8,252 bases of DNA from Candidatus Aminicenantota bacterium. GTDB lineage: Bacteria > Acidobacteriota > Aminicenantia > Aminicenantales > Aminicenantaceae. A program made the position numbers and the translations under genes. The stretch lies in the NCBI GenBank assembly GCA_030617525.1, contig JAUWVG010000075.1:1-8252 (forward strand), in the 5' to 3' direction. The notes beneath the pieces were generated by a model that was given only the letters and a program-made list of their open reading frames with translations, had not been told where the DNA came from and searched no databases. This document shows, one piece after another, positions 5,311-8,252 of this stretch. How positions within the stretch are numbered: position 1 is the first letter of the stretch; each line of letters starts with the position of its first letter.

Positions 5311-7545
5311 CTAGTCTCGTCGGTTCGACTGGAGTTCGGGATTGTATCGACGGATGGAATGCTCCCTTATTTCCTGGAACGTGAAGGCCACGCGTTTCAT
5401 CTCATTCCGTGCGAACATCTCCGCCTGGTCGTTGAAGTGAGGTGAATCCTCCCGACTCGATTGTCCATAGGCCAGGATCGAGTAGGCACGCGGTGGGTCT
5501 GAGAATTCCACCACCAACACCCAGCCGTCTCCCCTGTTGGCCACTTGCTTCCCGTCCTCATCAGTGCCAAAACTCAGCACCCGAAAACAGCCCATTCCAC
5601 TGCTGCCACCGCCCACGGGAACATCCACATCACCACGCCTGACCCGGTGGACTTCTCCCCATGCCACATCCCAGCTTCCCCATCTGGAGCGGACCGACTC
5701 CATTGCACGAGGAAACACTTCGACTGCAAGCTCAGGATAGGCAAGTCCACGCGGTGTCTCAATAGGCTCTTCCGCAGACCAAGGATAGAGAAAGTAGTCG
5801 TCATCGCTAGGAGGCGAGGCCATACTTTCGTCGGTTGCGACAATTTCTTTGAGTGCCTTTACGTATGCCTGCCACCAAGCTTCAAAGAGCACGCTTCCCT
5901 TGCTTTTGGCCGAGACGGTGTTATCCCAATCTTCGATAAGTTGTATCGCTTCTATCACTTCCGCTGACGGTTCGCTGGCACGGACAGCACTTACCAGGTC
6001 GTCTTTCACCCGGTCGGCGAGTAACATCTTCATGTTGTGTTTCAGAGCGACGACATCTTCAAGGCTGAGCTTGTCCTCCGTATGGATGAGCTGGAGACTA
6101 TTCTGAGTCCGCAGTCTTAGCCTCGGTTTGGGCAAGTTCATTTGGTATTCAGCCGGATCCAGGTAGTCGTTTAGGTTGGTGTAGTAAGGCGGATCATTGG
6201 AGTTCTGCACGTAGCCTCCCTCCGGATTCAGCACTTGAGGGAGCCGGTCCCAGGGAACGATATGAGTCCAGATGTCCGAAGACCGCTGCGCCCGGATGGG
6301 CTTGGTCACCTGTGCCTCATGTGGAAGTTCTGGAAGCTTCGCATTCCACACATAGAGGATGTTCCCATCCGCGTCCGCATAGGTATAGTTGGATGAACCG
6401 ATAGCCTGCATGTGCATGGCCGTCTTCCATTCTTCTAAATTTGTGGCCTGCATCATCCGCAGGTACTGCTCTCCACGTCGATACTCGCCATCATTCGAGG
6501 AACGTATGACAAAAATACTCGACTCTGAACTGTGAAAAACAGGACCGATCGGCGTCTCCAGATGTTCGCGGACTTCAAAGGCGAGCTTGCCCTCCTCGTC
6601 CACATACTCGATCTCAACGGGAACATGCCGGATCGCGATGGATGCGCCATCGAAGAGGAAGTGATCGGGCCGGTTCCGGTCTAGAGTGAGTTCGTAGATC
6701 TCGTCCAAATCTGGTGCGTTGTTTGTAGTGGCCCAGCCTAGGCGCCGATTGAAACCCCCGATGATGGCAAAAGCGCCTCCGATCCGGATATCTCCGTAGA
6801 AATCAATCACTCCGGGGACTATCAAATGAGCTTCATAGTAGCCGGCTTCCCAAGAAAGGTGAGGGTTACGAAGAAGGATGGCGTTGCCCGTCGTCGTTCG
6901 GCTCGGAGCAAAAGCCCAAGAATTAGAACCATCCTCGGAAACTCCTGCACGAGGTGCATCAGGGTCCTGCTCCTGCTGCCGCAATTCCCGCTTGAATCGC
7001 TGTATTAATCCCCGGTTCGGACCGCCGGTTGTGAGGGCAGACACATCGTGTCCCGTAAATACCAGGAAGGGCCACTCCGCGAATTCCTTGGGATGGGACT
7101 TAATGTAGGCCGTCACTCCAGCCGCGAATCCCTCCAGCACGTCCCGAGTGTCCTGATGGAGGTGGTGGTAGGTCTCCACTGCACGATTGTAAGATCGTTT
7201 CCGCCAGAAGTCAGATTCGATAAGTGCGGGATTTGCGAACACCTTGGCGGCGATTCCCCGGGCTGCTATCAAAGATTCCGCAACCCTGGCGCCGTAATCT
7301 TCCATCTGACACCATGCCATGCCGAAGGCCATTGCCTTCAGGTTGTCACCCTGAATGTGAGGGACTCCGTAGTCTGTGCGTGTGATCTCAACCTTTTGTG
7401 CCAGATTAGTGTAGTCTGGGATGACCACAGGGACCATAGGTCTGACCGGCTGCCGAGGCGGGACTACACAGGTCGACAGCAGTAGTATCAAACCCAGCTG
7501 GGCAATCTGGATTCCTTGTCTCCATCCATTACATTTTCTTCCCAT
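5311..7545 (-). CDS. Penicillin/cephalosporin-acylase-like Ntn hydrolase (peptidase S45 family), exported
   Basis: This 744-residue precursor belongs to the family that cleaves side-chain amides of beta-lactams, acyl-homoserine lactones and other N-acyl compounds in the periplasm. A signal sequence (hydrophobic 15-25) ends at Cys26 in LLSTC, a poor lipobox, so lipoprotein or ordinary secretion are both possible. Residues about 45-200 form the alpha-chain part (VEITRTDYGVPHI 52-64). Self-cleavage should occur at Gly206-Ser207 in DGSNSW, making Ser207 the nucleophile. His229 in NPHLSW sits exactly at beta-chain position 23, as in cephalosporin acylases. NNAPDLDEIYELTL (275-288) and the oxyanion-type Asn in VQNSNDPP (Asn450 would be beta 244) are present. 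The C-terminus has WGEVHR (629-634), a GGGSSG loop (645-650), YGQSS (693-697) and SPHFNDQ (701-707). All key residues are intact and length is normal. ATG 7545 has AGAGGG at 7551-7556 upstream. Substrate is unknown. Nearest relatives by memory are acylases of Acidobacteriota and Gemmatimonadota type. The gene is visibly more GC-rich than its left-hand neighbours. Confidence 0.93.
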   Translation of the reverse strand: MGRKCNGWRQGIQIAQLGLILLLSTCVVPPRQPVRPMVPVVIPDYTNLAQKVEITRTDYGVPHIQGDNLKAMAFGMAWCQMEDYGARVAESLIAARGIAAKVFANPALIESDFWRKRSYNRAVETYHHLHQDTRDVLEGFAAGVTAYIKSHPKEFAEWPFLVFTGHDVSALTTGGPNRGLIQRFKRELRQQEQDPDAPRAGVSEDGSNSWAFAPSRTTTGNAILLRNPHLSWEAGYYEAHLIVPGVIDFYGDIRIGGAFAIIGGFNRRLGWATTNNAPDLDEIYELTLDRNRPDHFLFDGASIAIRHVPVEIEYVDEEGKLAFEVREHLETPIGPVFHSSESSIFVIRSSNDGEYRRGEQYLRMMQATNLEEWKTAMHMQAIGSSNYTYADADGNILYVWNAKLPELPHEAQVTKPIRAQRSSDIWTHIVPWDRLPQVLNPEGGYVQNSNDPPYYTNLNDYLDPAEYQMNLPKPRLRLRTQNSLQLIHTEDKLSLEDVVALKHNMKMLLADRVKDDLVSAVRASEPSAEVIEAIQLIEDWDNTVSAKSKGSVLFEAWWQAYVKALKEIVATDESMASPPSDDDYFLYPWSAEEPIETPRGLAYPELAVEVFPRAMESVRSRWGSWDVAWGEVHRVRRGDVDVPVGGGSSGMGCFRVLSFGTDEDGKQVANRGDGWVLVVEFSDPPRAYSILAYGQSSREDSPHFNDQAEMFARNEMKRVAFTFQEIREHSIRRYNPELQSNRRD

Positions 7546-7570
7546 ATTTTCCCTCTGAGTTATCTGGATA

Positions 7571-7599
7571 TATATAACATACTAAAAAATTGCGGTAAA
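7571..7599 (-). promoter_or_regulatory. Possible sigma70-type promoter of the acylase gene
   Basis: TTTACC (7599-7594) and TATATA (7576-7571) on the minus strand are 17 bases apart, each matching four of six consensus bases. The pair lies in the 124-base gap after the permease gene, 25 bases before the start codon, in the only AT-rich patch of this region. Confidence 0.4.
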
Positions 7600-7669
7600 A
7601 TCACATCAGTGAGCCCTTAGACTTCTCCCAACAAAGAGAACTAGCAGGGTATTTGAATCCCCGACCTAC

Positions 7670-8252
7670 TTATTCCGACTTCAGCGAGGAGGCCGGATTC
7701 GCAATCGCCGCGCGGATCGATTGCCAGCTTACTGTCAATCCTGCAATCAGAATGGAAGCAATTCCTGCCAGGACCAGTACACCGATTCCCAGATCAGTAT
7801 GGAAGGCGAAATCATTCAGCCAGTTGTTCATCACGATGTAGGAGATCGGAGCAGCCACTGTGAATGCCCCAAGAACGAGTAAGAGAAAATCTTTGGACAG
7901 CAGAAAGACGATGTTTGAAATGGATGCACCCAACACTTTTCGGATACCGATCTCCTTGGTTCGCCGCTCTGCCGTGAAGGAAGCGAGACCAAAAAGGCCG
8001 AGACAAGCTATTAGCACTGCCATGAACGCAAAGAAATTGGCGAGTGTCCCAATGACGATTTCGCTCCGGTAAGTGTCCTCGAACTGCTCATCCATAAACC
8101 GGTATTCGAAAGGATATTCAGGGTTGAACGCCTTGAATACACGCTCCAGAGAGGCGATTCCTTCGGTCGTCTGACCTGCTCCAAGGCGCACGAACATAAT
8201 CTGTGCGTTCTCATGATCCAGCCGAAAAATGACAGGATCGATAGGCTCGTAA
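7670..8252 (-). CDS. FtsX/MacB-family ABC transporter permease, C-terminal part (5' end outside the window)
   Basis: The reading frame stays open to the window edge: 18 further codons precede ATG 8197 (reading PIDPVIFRLDHENAQI), so that ATG is internal and 193 residues of a longer protein are visible. The first part is the end of a periplasmic MacB_PCD-type domain (FVRLGAGQTTEGI, then FNPEYPFEYRFMDEQFEDTYRSE). Three membrane segments follow: TLANFFAFMAVLIACLGLFG, then a stretch around FLLLVLGAFTVAAPISYIVM, then GIGVLVLAGIASILIAGLTV. Between the first two lies the hallmark cytosolic coupling segment ERRTKEIGIRKVLGAS, which contacts the ATPase. The end, IANPASSLKSE, is typical. Full-length relatives of about 780-820 residues have two FtsX domains. 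They work with a MacB/LolD-type ATPase in efflux of peptides, antibiotics or lipoproteins, or in mechanotransmission. The ATPase gene is not in view and may lie upstream. A gap of 124 bases with a possible promoter separates it from the acylase gene. Confidence 0.92.
   Translation of the reverse strand, partial: YEPIDPVIFRLDHENAQIMFVRLGAGQTTEGIASLERVFKAFNPEYPFEYRFMDEQFEDTYRSEIVIGTLANFFAFMAVLIACLGLFGLASFTAERRTKEIGIRKVLGASISNIVFLLSKDFLLLVLGAFTVAAPISYIVMNNWLNDFAFHTDLGIGVLVLAGIASILIAGLTVSWQSIRAAIANPASSLKSE

Noticed and set aside
5545..5967. Open frame of 140 codons on the plus strand inside the acylase gene, and other long plus-strand frames there (for example 7048-7485)
   Set aside because: They lie opposite the catalytic and C-terminal parts of a clear acylase, have no ribosome sites and show composition typical of antisense frames in GC-richer DNA.
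7640..7668. GGGTATTTGAATCCCC, resembling a tRNA T-arm, in the gap between permease and acylase
   Set aside because: The loop length is wrong for a T-arm, and no acceptor, anticodon or D-arm can be paired around it. It is not a tRNA and not supportable as an attachment site.

Overview
The window reads as chromosomal DNA of an environmental, double-membraned bacterium. The support is indirect: nearly every product carries an export or lipoprotein signal, an FtsX/MacB-type permease of the long two-domain kind is present, and there is a periplasmic-type Ntn-hydrolase acylase. Permeases and acylases of this style are common in Acidobacteriota, Aminicenantes-like, Bacteroidota and neighbouring lineages. 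No marker gene is present, so the phylum stays open. Base composition is uneven: AT-rich at the left edge and in the middle, and clearly more GC-rich in the acylase gene.

Layout: (1) 49-1140, plus strand, is a secreted protein with a CARDB-like domain followed by two IPT/TIG-like domains. (2) 1364-1720, minus strand, is the C-terminal stub of an IS91-family (Y2, rolling-circle) transposase. (3) 1732-4721, minus strand, looks like a three-gene operon read right to left: a secreted protein with two tandem DUF1566 (Lcl_C) domains, a 63-residue protein whose GTG start overlaps the preceding stop by four bases, and a family-5 peptide/nickel-type solute-binding lipoprotein. (4) 4840-5232, minus strand, is a small exported methionine-rich beta protein with its own good promoter. 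(5) 5311-7545, minus strand, is a penicillin/cephalosporin-acylase-like Ntn hydrolase with a complete catalytic set. (6) 7670-8252, minus strand, is the C-terminal end of an FtsX/MacB permease whose start lies beyond the window.

All genes except the first run leftward, and the first gene converges on the transposase stub. The common theme is the cell envelope: binding, capture, hydrolysis and export of small molecules or peptides. The solute-binding protein has no permease or ATPase gene beside it, and the position where they would be expected is occupied by the transposase remnant. I do not see a clearly new multi-gene system. The least explained parts are the translationally coupled small protein between the DUF1566 protein and the binding protein, and the methionine-rich exported protein. 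No tRNA, rRNA, CRISPR array or intact mobile element is visible.
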